From Tetrahymena elliotti 4EA (taxonomy: Eukaryota > Ciliophora > Oligohymenophorea > Hymenostomatida > Tetrahymenidae): a stretch of 64,000 bases of DNA. Below the pieces are notes generated by a model. That model saw only the letters and a list, made by a program, of their open reading frames with translations. It was not told the DNA's origin and did not search any database. The DNA lies in assembly GCA_000231825.2 (NCBI GenBank), contig JH720328.1:348729-412728 (forward strand). The letters are read 5' to 3'. Shown here piece after piece: positions 11,731 through 24,132 of this stretch (positions are counted from its first letter, which is position 1; the number at the start of each line of letters is the position of its first letter). The position numbers and the translations under genes are program-made.

Positions 11731-12900
11731 TCATGAATTTACATTCCATTCAAGAGGTGGATTAGTAAAGCTTATTTAAAGTATGACAGTGCTTTCATCT
11801 ACTAATATACCATAATAGTAATATTAAGATTTACATTACTTTTTTAATATTATTTCATCAATAGATTCTTCTTCATTAATATTCAGTGGGCATCTAGAAT
11901 GGAAATAGGTAAAAAACCTGTTGAATTCTTCTAGAAATTATTATAATTTCGACTAATTTTTCAATGAATAATCTAGCCATGTTTTCATGAAAGCTATCTT
12001 TTAATCTAAGTCAAGTTTGTAGAAATCATTTTGATCAATAAACTAGAAATTCAAATTCCTTGACTTAATGGAACAATCATCTGAAGGATTTACATAGATA
12101 GACTCCGCTTCTCTGAATGGGTAGTTATCAATATTCTAGTCTTACTAAGTTGAAAGTTAAATTCTATTAAACAATTAACTTAAATTTTAGCATAGTATTT
12201 CTTTTTCTCCGTTAATTCTTTAGAAAATCTACTAAGAGATTTATGAACCGTGATCTCTATGACGAGCTTGCAGTTCTTATAGAGTTAATTGCTCAGTTAT
12301 CTATTAAAAATTATCTTTAATCTCTAGCTCATCTTTAATGTCCTCATTTATTTAAGTATTATTAGATTAGTAGACATTTTCTTAAATAGGCTATTACTCT
12401 GCATTTTATATCAAGATTTTAATTTTATCAGATAGTTAATGCATGGCTCCTAACTAACTGAGATCTAATTTTTAAGAATTAGAGACTAAAAGTTATTTTT
12501 TAATGTGTTCTAAATCTTAAATTATGCTATTTAATTCTAGCAAATCATCTTGAGGATTTTCTTTCTCAACTTAAAATATTTCATCAAGCAGTTAAACTTC
12601 TTCTATGACTTATGATTAATTATCTGATTCTAAGTTATAGATATCAGATAAATCATTAGATTCTGAAAGGATTCTGGTTTCTGCATCATATTCAGGCTAA
12701 GATTCATTTTAGTATTAGTTCTAATTTTAATTTTATGATGATTACTAAGTTCTTAGGTTAGAGGCAAAACGCTAATATTAGAGGTATTAGTTACCACCTT
12801 CTTAAGGAATTTAGTTATTCAAGATCAAAGGAGTGAGATTATCATAATTCTCTTCTTTTACTTAGTCTTAGTGAAATTCCTATTCAAAAATTTAGAACAT
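11731..12900 (-). CDS. Q-rich coiled-coil protein, function unknown
   Basis: One uninterrupted ciliate-code frame runs from ATG 12900 (MFQIFEQEFHQDQ) to TGA 11731: 389 residues and no intron. The N-terminal third is Asn/Gln-rich (for example NQNQNQYQNESQ). Residues about 75-230 are acidic with heptad-like Leu/Ile spacing (DDLLELNSIIQDLEHIKKQ, KDELEIKDNFQQITEQLTL), suggesting coiled coil. The C-terminal part is mixed alpha/beta with aromatic motifs (YKLDLDQKIAFMKTWLDYS, EEFNRFFTYFHSRCP) and ends NPPLEWNVNS. I do not recognise a named domain. Several glutamines are encoded by TAA or TAG, so a standard-code search would miss the gene. Coding status is well supported by the long frame and amino-acid bias; function is unknown. 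Confidence 0.8.
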
Positions 12901-14863
12901 CTTATTTCAAAGCAAATTTTACTTCACGTTTTGGTTTGGGTCTTAATTAAAGAGATATTTTTTCAACTTTTAATAGATCAAAAGTTAATAAATAATCTTT
13001 TAATTAATTATTATAATTTTTTTTTGTATTTTCACTTGAAAGATTTATCAGATAGGGAAAGTAATTTAATCTATTCAATGATATTGCTAGTAGCCACATT
13101 TTTTTTTACTAGCTAAGATTTAAAAATAAAAAATTAAATTTTAAAATACAAATAATTTAATTAATATTTTTTGAATTAATATTAATATTTTATTTTTAAT
13201 GTATTAATTTTGAAAATATTTTAAATAAAATCTAAAAGAATTATTTATCTTTCAACAAATTTTATATGAAATGTTATTTTTCTTTTTTCTTATTTAATTA
13301 AATGAAATCTTTATTATTTTATAAAAGAAATATTGAATACATTTATTACTTTGAATTAATTAATTTAAAATTTTTTTCTTATAAGCAGTTTTCATTTAAA
13401 TTATTTCCTAAATAAATTATATTTAATACCCTCCTTATTCAAATTATTTTAAATATCAAAATATTTTAAAAATAATGAATATCAATTTTGATTTGCTCAA
13501 CTATAAAAAAAATATTCAGAAGCTAGCAATATTTTTTTGAAGATTTCATAAAACCTATTAAAATCCAATTTAAAACATTCAAGCAATAAAAATAATATTT
13601 AGAGAATAGCTCAAGCTTTATTCTCAAATTTTCATCATAACAACATTAAAAAAGAATTTAATTATCATAATTTGTTGAAATAAGTTGTTATTTTAGAGAT
13701 GATGTTTTTTGCTATTCGTTACTGAAATATTTTAGAATGAAAGGGTCTTATCTGATCCTTTCATGCAAATATTATGCTCAAAATACTTTCTAATCAAAAA
13801 TTGATATTTATCTGTATTTAAAAATTAATAATTTAATTTTTTATATCGATTTCCAAGGAGCACATACATTTCCTATATAATTCAATTATTAATTGTTTAA
13901 ATAAAATAAGAATATTATTTTTAAAGCAAATAAGAATTTATATAAAAAATGTTTTTTAAAAATAATTATTAAACATAATAAAAATTTATTAAAAATATTA
14001 AAAAATTATTTTATTAATTCAGTTTCAAAAATTTTTTGGTCAATATTAGTGCTCCTCTAATACCAAATATTTCTGTCAGGATATGTCAATTAATAATTTG
14101 GGAGAAACTCTATTAATACAATAACCAATAAAGAAAAATTGTAATTAATAGATCTTAGTATAAAGAATAAGAACAGTAAAATAATGCATATGTTTATTCT
14201 TTTATGTTTTTTACATTAAATTAAAAATAGAATTTTATTTGTTCTAAATTTTATGTGATAAAATAAAAATGTCTTTACTTTTATTTTGCTGTATATTTAT
14301 CTATGAATAACTAACTACCTATTTATCAAATGAGAGTTTTCAATAAATTTACAATATTTACAAACTGCAAAATACTTTACTGTTTTTAAGAACTTAAAAA
14401 TTATTTTTAAATTCCAATTCTATCTAATGTAAATATCTTCTTTATAAAGATTAATTAGCAGTGATCAAAATAAAAATACTTAATTTTTTCAATTTATGTT
14501 TATAGTTGTCTTATTTAAACATTAACAAAATAAATGTAGATAATAGAAAAATAGAATATTAATTTAATTTATTCTTAAAGAAAGCACCAATCAACCTATT
14601 CAAAATATAAAAATAAATAATCAAAAAAAAGTATCTAGGGGTAAGTACCTAACCTTAAAAAACTGAAGGATTGACCCAAAAATAAAAGATAAATCTAATT
14701 AATTAAATTTTTAATAATACAAATTTAAATAATTAAAAGAACTCGCTTATTTAATCAAAGATAGAGGTTATAAGAATTAAATTGATTTTTACTCATATAA
14801 AGAATTTAAAGTAAAATAGATTACTATTTTATACAACAAAAAATAATCAAATTAACAAAATAA
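12901..14863. other. Long intergenic region
   Basis: About 2 kb of very AT-rich DNA without a convincing frame on either strand. The last ~220 bases (from about 14640) resemble the sequence upstream of the paralogue at 20144 (from about 19910), so the duplication unit of the membrane-protein family includes promoter DNA. Confidence 0.6.
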
Positions 14864-17825
14864 ATGGTTTTTAAAAAGCTAGATTTTCTTTCCTCTCAAT
14901 TTCTATTCAATATTGGAGGTTAACAACATATAAAAAAAGCCTAATTTGGAGGTTTTTTATCATTTGCAGCTGTAACTTCTGCTATGATCTATTTTATTTT
15001 TAGCTTCTATTTATTTATACCTTACAAATCAGACAGCCAAAGTTCTTATCACAGACCTTTGTGAGTGGTCATGAAACTGATATTCAATTGCATAATGATT
15101 TAATAGCTTTTAGATACGAATATGTTGTGAATTAAAGTTTAGAAAAAATTGAAAAATAAAATAATAGAACCTATTTGGTTTATAAACCTGCCCTTTAAAT
15201 AATGGATTCTAACTATACAAAGATAATTTATTTAAATTATTCTAAATGTAATAACACAGAACTCCTTGGTTTCTATTGCATTGATTTTTCATCAGTAAGT
15301 AATTACACTCTGAGATTAAATGATAAATAAAATTAGTATATTAGTTTAGTTATTTTAGTAGGATCTTGTATGGGTTTATAACCCAATAATACAAATTGTG
15401 CTAGCTAAAATGAGACTAATAACTATTGAAATGGTTTGTTGCACTTAAAATTATTTACTTAGATTTAATATGACTTCCTAAAAAATACAAACAAATTATA
15501 AAAATTTTTTGATCAATTCCTATTTAGATAGATATGTGACAACTTCTTATGAAATTGTCAAGTAAAAGACTACTGTACTTTCAGGGGCCTTTAATCAGTC
15601 TAAAGAAATGTTTTCTTCTCCAATTTCATACCAATTAAGTGCTTCTTATGCTGAAAGGTATAATAGCTTTTAAATTTTTGCTTGTATTTAACCAAGTGAA
15701 TAAATACAAACTATAAAGATTTAATACTATAGTTTTCCAGAAATTCTAGCTTCTTGCAATAGTGTTTTCGCTTTGGTTATGACAGTTGGCATTGTTGCTA
15801 TATTTATTAGCACAAAGCTCATAAAATAAGAATTATTTCTGTTTATTTTACAGAATATTAATTAGAATACTTATTAAAATATAATAGATAGAAGAAATCA
15901 AATGCTAATCACTAAAGGAGAAAACCAAAAGAAATCAAATGAGCTGAAAATAAAAAAAGAAATAGCTAAGAAAAAAAAAGAAATGTAAAATTTTGATGCT
16001 TTATCTAATAAGCAAAAGCTTCAGAAAAAAATATCATTAGACTCTTTGAAAAACTAGAATTCAATCAACAGGTAAATTGAAAAAAATTAATAATTAGATT
16101 AACAGTTTGATTTAATAAAACTGACACCATCAATTATTTCTCTTCTCCTTAATAGTAAAATGAAAAGTAAGATTATATAGAGAAAGGTAAAAGCAAAACA
16201 ACAGCTGACTAACTAATTAAATATTAAAAAGAAATATTTTCATCTTTTAATAATAACTCTTAGCTTTAATTACTTAAATAATAATCTAACTAAAATCTTA
16301 ATTACCACAAAAATTAAATAAGATAAGATGAAGATAATTAAAATTTGCTAAAACAATCAATTTAAAAAGAGCAATAAAGTTAATTTATAGAGGATTAAAT
16401 GACATAACTAAATCAAGAAAGTATTTGTCTAGAATATAAATAAAAAAGCGAATAAACTCCAAGCTTTTAAACCTCTTTGATTTGTGACATAAACCACACA
16501 AAAGGTTAATAAAACTGTTTGAAAAGTATTACTTAAACTGCAAATTAATTTCCAATATCAAATCAAATCCCTCAAAATCAATAAAAAACTAATAATTAAT
16601 TAACTGATATTCTTAAACATCCTCAGGATATTTTAAAAAAAATAACAAACCCAAAATCAATAACAAGCTAACATAATATTGACTCAGCTATTCAACTGTT
16701 AGAAAAACAATAAAGCTTTAATTTACTGTCAATTCAAGAAAAAGTCAATCAAAGTAGTTAATGTCTTAAAAGCAAAGAAGGAGAAAGCAATAATAATTTT
16801 GGTAATAGGTAAATAGACTAGTAATTAATAGATATTCAAAAGGATTATATTAATAAGTAATCTAATTCCTTAATAAACTCTTCATCTGAAGGTATTAAAA
16901 AATAAGAATTTTAAGCTAGACTTTTTGAAGATTTAAAGGATATTTAAAAGGAAGGGAAGAAACATAATACTATTTAACCTTTAAATAAGTCTAGCGTAAA
17001 CTAAACTGTAATATCAATTTTTATTAATATACTTATTTTACAATTTTTAATAGGCAAAAGAAGAGATTAAAAAATGTGATAATGCATAATTAGATCAAGA
17101 GTAGAAAAATTGTGAAACAGAAATTTTAAAAAAAGATACAAAGCTTTGAAAAAATCTTAAATAATCCCTCAGATTAGCAGTAATTAAGAAAATTCGAAGA
17201 CAAATAAATAATAGAAGAAAAAAATAAGAACTTTGATGATAATTAAAATCGACAAAGCTAAAAGCTGAACAATTTATTTAGTGGTGGGACAAAATAATCA
17301 GTTAAAAACATAATATTTAAGATGAAGTACTTTCTTTATAATTTTAAATTGTTTAATTGAATTCAAAAAATATTTTATCAACAATGACATTAAATAAAAA
17401 TTAGTTATTGATATTATAGATTGTGGAAAAGGAGTGAATATTTGAAAGATTAAGAAACTAAAAAGTAAATAGATGAATATTTAATGAAAGTGTGGATATT
17501 CATTCTGTATAACATGATTTATTGTTCATAAAGAAAGCCCTTATGATTTTACTTAGTCATGGATAATTTGCTGCTTTAAAGCTGGTTGAAATTTCTAAAT
17601 AAGGTAATTCATTCTTCTATCTATTTACATATTTTTAAAAAATAATAATGTATTTATTTAAAAGGAGTTAAAGATAAAACAAACCATTTTACAAATTAGT
17701 TATCTTTGTTAAAATCAGAAGACCAATAGCTTAGATTGATTAATAATTTCATAATAAGATAACAGAACTAATAAGATATTACCGAAATAAATTAAAGAAT
17801 ATTTTCCTCAATTAGTATTTTGTGA
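14864..17825 (+). pseudogene. Decayed paralogue of the two-TM Q-rich membrane protein
   Basis: This copy aligns along its whole length, including introns and both flanks, with the intact gene at 20144-23127, but is broken. Relative to that copy it has a 4-nt insertion near 15012 and a 2-nt deletion near 15031, bringing an in-frame TGA at 15062. Further breaks are a TGA at 15427 where the intact copy has a Ser codon, a 2-nt deletion near 15461 and a 1-nt deletion near 17481. Outside these sites the protein-level match is strong, with both membrane helices and the Cys-containing loop still recognisable, so decay is recent. It most likely gives no full-length product. Sequencing errors could explain single sites but not all of them. 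Confidence 0.8.
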
Positions 17826-18289
17826 AATTAATTTTGAAAATTAATCTATTAATATTTGTTTTTATTTTTGTTTGATTTTTTTTTGAATTTGTTACATTAT
17901 TAATTATTTAATTTTATTATTTAGTGAAAAATACATCTTTTCTAATTCAAAAAAAGAAAGATTAAATTATCTTTGGAATTGGAAATAAAGTATGGTTTTA
18001 TTTTATTTTTTATTCAATAAAAATAGAAATAACTCCAATTATTTCTTATTTTTTGTGAAAGAATGAGTAAAATTTTAATTATTCGTTATTATTATCTTCT
18101 TAAAAATTTCTAAATCAAACAGATCTTTAATATTTTTTTGATAATTGATTAATATGCTCAACATTTTAGTTAAAATTAAAACGAATATTAAAAGAAGGTT
18201 CATCCACCATTTGAAATAAATAAATTTGAGGAAAGGAGGGAGGGTGATCATCACAGGGATCCTTTTAATTTTGAATAAGTAGATTATTT

Positions 18290-19480
18290 AGATTATTGGG
18301 TGATTTAATAAAATTACCACCACAAAGATTTTCCTCTCCCTAATAATAATAATTATAATATGAAGATGAAAAATTAAATTAAAATAAAAAGTTATTAGAA
18401 GGATAAAAAAAAATAGTTAACTTCTAAATCAAATATTAAGAAAAAATCCTTTAATTTTTAAATAATAACTCTTAGTTTTAATTACTTAAATAACAATCTA
18501 AATAAAATCTTCATGAGTGCCAAAAGTGAATAGGAGAAGGTGAAAATAGTTAAAGAAAAAATTAAAATATTTTAAGATAATCAATTTAAAAAGAGCAGTA
18601 AGTTATTTTCTCTTCGATTCTATTACTTAACAAAATTAAGAAAGTATTTACATAGAATATTTTCTAAAAAGTGAATAAGTTCCATGGTTTTAAGTAGCTT
18701 TGATTAGTGGTATCAATCTATCTATCAAAAGTCTATTAAAATTTTCTTAAAAGTATTACATAATTTACAAATTAATTTCCCATAAATCCATCAAAGTCTA
18801 TTAAAAACTAATAATTAATAAACTGATTATCTTACACTTCCTCTTTTTTGGATACTAAAAAATAATAAATCCTTAATTTATAAATGTTTAAAATAATATA
18901 TAACTCAGCTCTTCAATGAAAGAGTTGTTAAGTTTTTGTGCTACTATTCTGAAAACAATAAAGCTTCAACCTATTATTAATTTAGGAAAAATTAAATTAA
19001 AGTAGTTAACTTCTTAAAAACTAAGAAATAGAAAGCAAGGATAATTTAGGTAATAGGCAAATAGAGGAATCAATAATACAACATGAAAAAAATTCCATTA
19101 ATAAAAACTTGAACTAATTCATAAACTCTTCATCAGAATGTATTAAAAATAAGAAATTTAAGCTGTAGATATATTTTTACAAGATTTACAAGGATATTTA
19201 AAAGTAAGATAAGAAAAATAGTCTTTCTTAAGGTCATATTTAGGTAGCAAAAACTAAAATGCAATACCTTTTTAATTTTTTAATGACTAAAATACTTATG
19301 TTGGAATTTTTAATAAGAATAAGGTAAGCTAGTTAGTTATTTGTCTCTATTAAAATCAGAAAATCAGCATCTTGAACTAATTTACTAGCAAAGATAGCAA
19401 GAAGAATGTTATTTGATAGAAATAGATTAAAGAATATTTTCCTCAGCTAATATTCTGCGAAATCAATTTTGAAAATTAAT
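18290..19480 (+). pseudogene. Truncated relic of the same membrane-protein family
   Basis: The sequence matches positions about 21370-22370 of the intact paralogue (the Q-rich tail) and then jumps to its last exon and 3' flank (about 23040-23160). The N-terminal membrane part and exons 2-3 are missing. Shared blocks include AAAATTACCACCA, AATAACTCTTAG and GAATATTTTCCTCAGC. Many indels break the frame. It sits between the decayed and intact copies, so the array holds three units. Confidence 0.75.
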
Positions 19481-19499
19481 CTATTTATATTGTTTAGTT

Positions 19500-20143
19500 T
19501 TTTTGGTCAGTTTAAAATTCTTACATTATTTATAATTTAATTAAATTTTTCCTAATTGTAATCATAAAAATACAACTATTAGATTAATTGAAAAAAAAGA
19601 AAGATCGATTTTAAATTTCGATTAATTTTTTTAATTGAAAAATAATAAAAGAAAAAAATACAAATTGCGCTATTATTTTGTATTAGATTAGATAGTCAAA
19701 TTTTACTATCCATATCCTTATGATAAAAAAAAGTTCATTTTCATCAATAATAAAGCAATCTTGAATATTTTTTTAATCAATACTGTAAAAATTTACTATT
19801 TTAAAAAAGGCTAAAATTTAAAAAGATTGTTCTACCACCATTCGAAATGAGAAAAGATTTTTAAATTTTATCATAGCTTTAATAGAGATAGACAACATAT
19901 TTCAGTTATATATAATAATTGGAAGGATCGACTCAAACATATCAGATAAATCTAATTAAATTTAATTTGTAATAATTCCAATTTAGTTCAATAAATAAAC
20001 TCAACCAACTTATGAATAATAATAGTTAGATACAGGATATAAGAATTTAATTATTTTTTACACATAAAAAGAATTTAAAGTAAAAAAATATTAAACTGAT
20101 AGATATTTTATACAACCTAAAAAGATTTAAATTAACAAGATAA
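19500..20143. other. Upstream region of the intact membrane-protein gene
   Basis: AT-rich sequence. From about 19910 it is homologous to the region upstream of the decayed copy (about 14640-14863), including a shared TAGAATTTAAAGTAAAA-like block and the ATAAATGGTTTTTAAAAA start context. No transcription signal could be named. Confidence 0.5.
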
Positions 20144-23127
20144 ATGGTTTTTAAAAAACTGGATTTTCTTTCCTCTCCCTTTCAATTCAATATAGGAGGT
20201 TAACAGCATATAAAAAAAACTTAATTTGGAGGTATTTTATCATTTGGAGCTGTCACTTCTGCTTTGATCTATTTTATTTACAGCTTCTATTTATACCTTA
20301 CAAATCAAATCTAGCCAAAGTTCCTATTACAAACCTATGTGAGTGGTGAGGAGACTGACATTGAATTACACAATAATTTATTAGCTTTTAGATATGAATA
20401 CGATACAAATCAAAGTATAGAAAAAATTGAAAAATAAAACAATAGAACATATATGCTTTATTATCCTTCAATTTAAGTAATGGACTCTAATCATACAAAC
20501 AATATATATTTGAAATACCATAAATGTGATAACACAGAACTACTAGGCTTCTACTGCATTGATTTTTCATCAGTAAATAATTACACACTGAGATTAAATG
20601 ATAAATAAAATTAGTATATTAGATTAGCTATTGTAGTAACATCTTGCTATAGTAATTCGATCAATAATGGAAATTGTGCTAGCAAAAACGAGACTGATAA
20701 CTTATCAGGAGGTTTATTGCACTTAAAATTACTTACTTAGTAATTTAATACGACTTCCAAAAAAATACAAACAAACTATAAAAATTTTTTGATCAATTGC
20801 TTTTTAAATAAGCGTGTGGATTCGAGTTATGAAATTATCAAGTAAAAGACGAGTGTACTTTCAGGGGCCTTTTTTCAGTCTCAAGAAATATTTTCTTCAC
20901 CAATTTCATACCAATTAAGTGCTTCTTCAATTGAAAATTATTCGAGATTTTAAATATAAGCTAATATTTAACCAAGTGAACAAATACAATACATAAAGAT
21001 TTAATACTATAGTTTTCCAGAAATTCTAGCTTCTTGTAATAGTGTTTTAGCTTTAGTAATGACTGTTGGTATTATTGCTAAATTTTTAAGTATGAAGCTC
21101 ATAAAATAAGATTTGTTTCTGTTTACTTTACAGAATATGTATTAAAATACTTATTAAAATATAATAGATAGAAGAAACCAGACACTCGAAGCTCAAGGAG
21201 ATATACAAAAGAAATAAAATGAAACAAAAATAAAAGAAGAAAAGGATAAGTAAAAAAAAGAAATGTAAAATTTTAATAAAATCTTCAGTAAATAAAAACT
21301 CAAGAAAAAAACATAAGGCTCTTTCAATAATTAAGATTCAATGAGCTGGTAAAATAAAAAAAACTATTAATTAGATTAACAGGTTTAATTCATAAAATTA
21401 CCACCAAATATTAATTTTTCTTTCCCCTAATAGTAATAATAATAATAATATTTGGATGATAAGATAGATTAAAATAACAATGGTAAAAAAAAAACAGTAG
21501 ACAGCCCCGAAATCAAATAGTAAGAAGAAATACTTTCATCCTTAAATAATAACTCTTAGCAAGAAACACTTTAATAATAATCCAACTAAAATCTTAAAAA
21601 CTATAAACAGTAAATAGGAGAATATGAAGATCATTAAACATAAAATTAAAATATTTTAAGAACATCAATTTAAAAAGAATAGTAAAGTTAATTAATAGAA
21701 GATTAAATTTCTTAACAAAATCAAGAAAGCATTTGTATAGAATATAAACAAAAAAGTGAATAAATTCCAAGCTTTTAAACATTTTTGATTAGTGACATCA
21801 ATCACACAAAAGCCTAATAAAATCGTCTTAAAAGTATTACGTCATTTACAAATTAATTTCCAATCTCATACCAAATCCATCAAAATCAATAAAAAACTAA
21901 TAATTAATTAACTGATTATCTTACACATCCTCTGTCTCTGGGTTTTACAAAAATTTCTAGTCCTTAATCTATTGCTGATTAATGCAATATGGAGTCAGAG
22001 ATTCAACTCTTCTAAAAATAATAAAGCTTTAATCTACTATCAATTCAGGAAAAAGAAAGTTAAAGTAATTAATTTGATGTAAGCTAATAAAGAGAAAGTA
22101 AGAATAATTTTGGTAATGGATAAATAGACTTTTAAGTAATAAATACTCAAAAATATCCTATTAACAAAGACCAAAATTTGATTATAAACTCTTCAAATCA
22201 AGGTATTAAAAATTCAGATATTTTAGCTACAAATATTCTTTTACAAGATTTAAAAGAAATGTAAAAGAAAGATGAGAAATCTCATCCTGCTTAAATCCAA
22301 ATTGACAGAAGCAGAAACAAAACAGTAAAATTTTTTTAATGATTAATAATAAGCTTATTTTACAATTTTTAATAGGCAAAAGAAGACAACAAAAAAAGCA
22401 AAAACGAATAATTAGATCAATAGTAGAAGAATTGTGAAACAGAAATTGAAAAAAAAATAAAAATCTAAAAGAATCTCTCAGATGGATAGTAATTTAAATA
22501 ATTGGATGAACAAGAAATAATAGAAGAATAAAATTAGAAACTTGATGATAATTAAAATCCATAAAGATAAAGGTTGTACAATTTGTTTAGTGATACAATC
22601 AAAAAATCAGTTAAAAACGCAATATTTAAGATGAAGTACTTTCTTTATTCTATTAAAAATCTTTTATTAAGAATAATGCATAAAAATTATTTATTATTGA
22701 ATTAATAGAATATGGAAAAGGAGAGAATATTTGAAAGATTAAGGATTAGATTAAGAGACTGTAGAGTAGATAGATCAATATTTAAATGAAAGTGTGGATA
22801 TTCATTGTGTATAACATGATTTATTGTTAATAAAAAAAGCAATTATGATTTTACTTAGTCATGAATAGCTTGCGGCTTTGAAGTTAGTTGGAATTTCTAA
22901 ATAAGGTAATTCATACCTCTAGCTATTTACATATTTGTTGAAAATAATATTTTATTTATTTAAAAGGTATCAAGGATAAAACAAATCATTTCATGAATTA
23001 ATTGTCATTATTAAAATCACAAGATCAATAGCTTAAAATGATTAATAGTTTTCTCACAAGATAACAAAATTAATGTGATATTACAGAAATAGATTAAAGA
23101 ATATTTTAGTCAATTAGTATTTTGTGA
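20144..23127 (+). CDS. Two-TM membrane protein with long Q/N-rich cytoplasmic tail
   Basis: Exons 20144-22324, 22376-22635, 22709-22905 and 22967-23127 total 933 codons in perfect phase, ending in TGA; three short introns (51, 73 and 61 bp) have GT...AG ends. The N-terminus starts MVFKKLDFLSSPFQFNIGG, followed by a helix (about residues 39-58: SFGAVTSALIYFIYSFYLYL). A roughly 260-residue Cys-containing luminal or extracellular region follows, then a second helix within LASCNSVLALVMTVGIIAKF. The remaining ~590 residues are extremely Gln/Asn/Lys-rich. The C-terminal part has a helical segment (IMILLSHEQLAALKLVGISK). The architecture matches a large ciliate-expanded class of membrane proteins of unknown role. 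It is the only intact member of the local three-copy array. Confidence 0.8.
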
Positions 23128-24132
23128 AATTAATTTTTAAAATTAATATCTTTATTTTATTTGTTTAATTTTTTTTGTTAAGTTTAAATTTCTTACATTG
23201 TTTGTAATTAAATTAAATTTTTCTAAATGTAATACTGCTATCCTATTAATTCAAAAAAAAAAAGAAAGGTATTTTTAAATTATAAAATACCAATGTTTAT
23301 CAACTTTTTTAATTTAGAAATTGTAGACTATAAGTACAAATTAATAAATTACGAAATTGAAGAGTGAAATTTTAGAATTTCCAATTTTTTATGGGGAAAA
23401 AAAATTATAAAAAGTAAAAAATATAAGTAAAATTAGCATATTAGATATTGTTGATTTTTATGACAAGTTCAAAATTTTTTTGCTAAAACAATTAAAATAA
23501 ATTCTTTCTGTATTTGAAATTATTTAATTTCAGTCAGAGTTTGTTGCAAGAAGATTTTATCAGGATTTAACAATACTAACTAATTTCTGAATGATTGAGA
23601 GCCATTTATGAGTATCTGTTTTTAATGCTGAACAATAATTGCTTTTATGGACCCTCCATTTCTATTAAAAAAGTAATTACTTTGAATTTATAATATTTTT
23701 TTTACAAAATAAAAAATTTACTTTATAACTTAAATGGCCTCTTTTTCTCATTAAAATTAAATGAACAGAAAGTCATTAGCTTTTATTATTATCTCATCTT
23801 ATTGTTTTTACAGAATTTAGTAGCAGTGTTTGGATTAAAAATAATAAGGAAATTATTAATAATTTTTGGAAATTCAATAGACTTTTATTTTATTCTACCC
23901 TAGTTTTTTCATATATTAAGATACTTTGAGAGGATATTTACAAAAATTTATTTAATTTTAACTCGATTAAAATTAACACCCATTATTTTCTTAAACAAAA
24001 AAAGCACATTTATTAAAAATCGATTTGTTTTAAAAAAAATTCATAAAAAAGTTAAAAGATTCTCATAAATCAAGACCCTCCAAATGTTTGTTTAGTTTTT
24101 TATTTTATATTGTTAATATGAATATGTAACAA
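23128..24132. other. Intergenic region between convergent genes
   Basis: About 1 kb of AT-rich sequence between two stop codons. I see no coding-like frame, RNA fold or repeat that can be supported. Confidence 0.5.

Noticed and set aside
15062..15064. TGA in the first array copy read as a reassigned codon
   Set aside because: TGA terminates every intact gene here, and the stop results from visible indels relative to the intact paralogue.
22636..22708. Frameshift near the C-terminus of the intact array gene
   Set aside because: A 73-bp GT...AG intron here restores a continuous frame, and the total exon length is an exact multiple of three.
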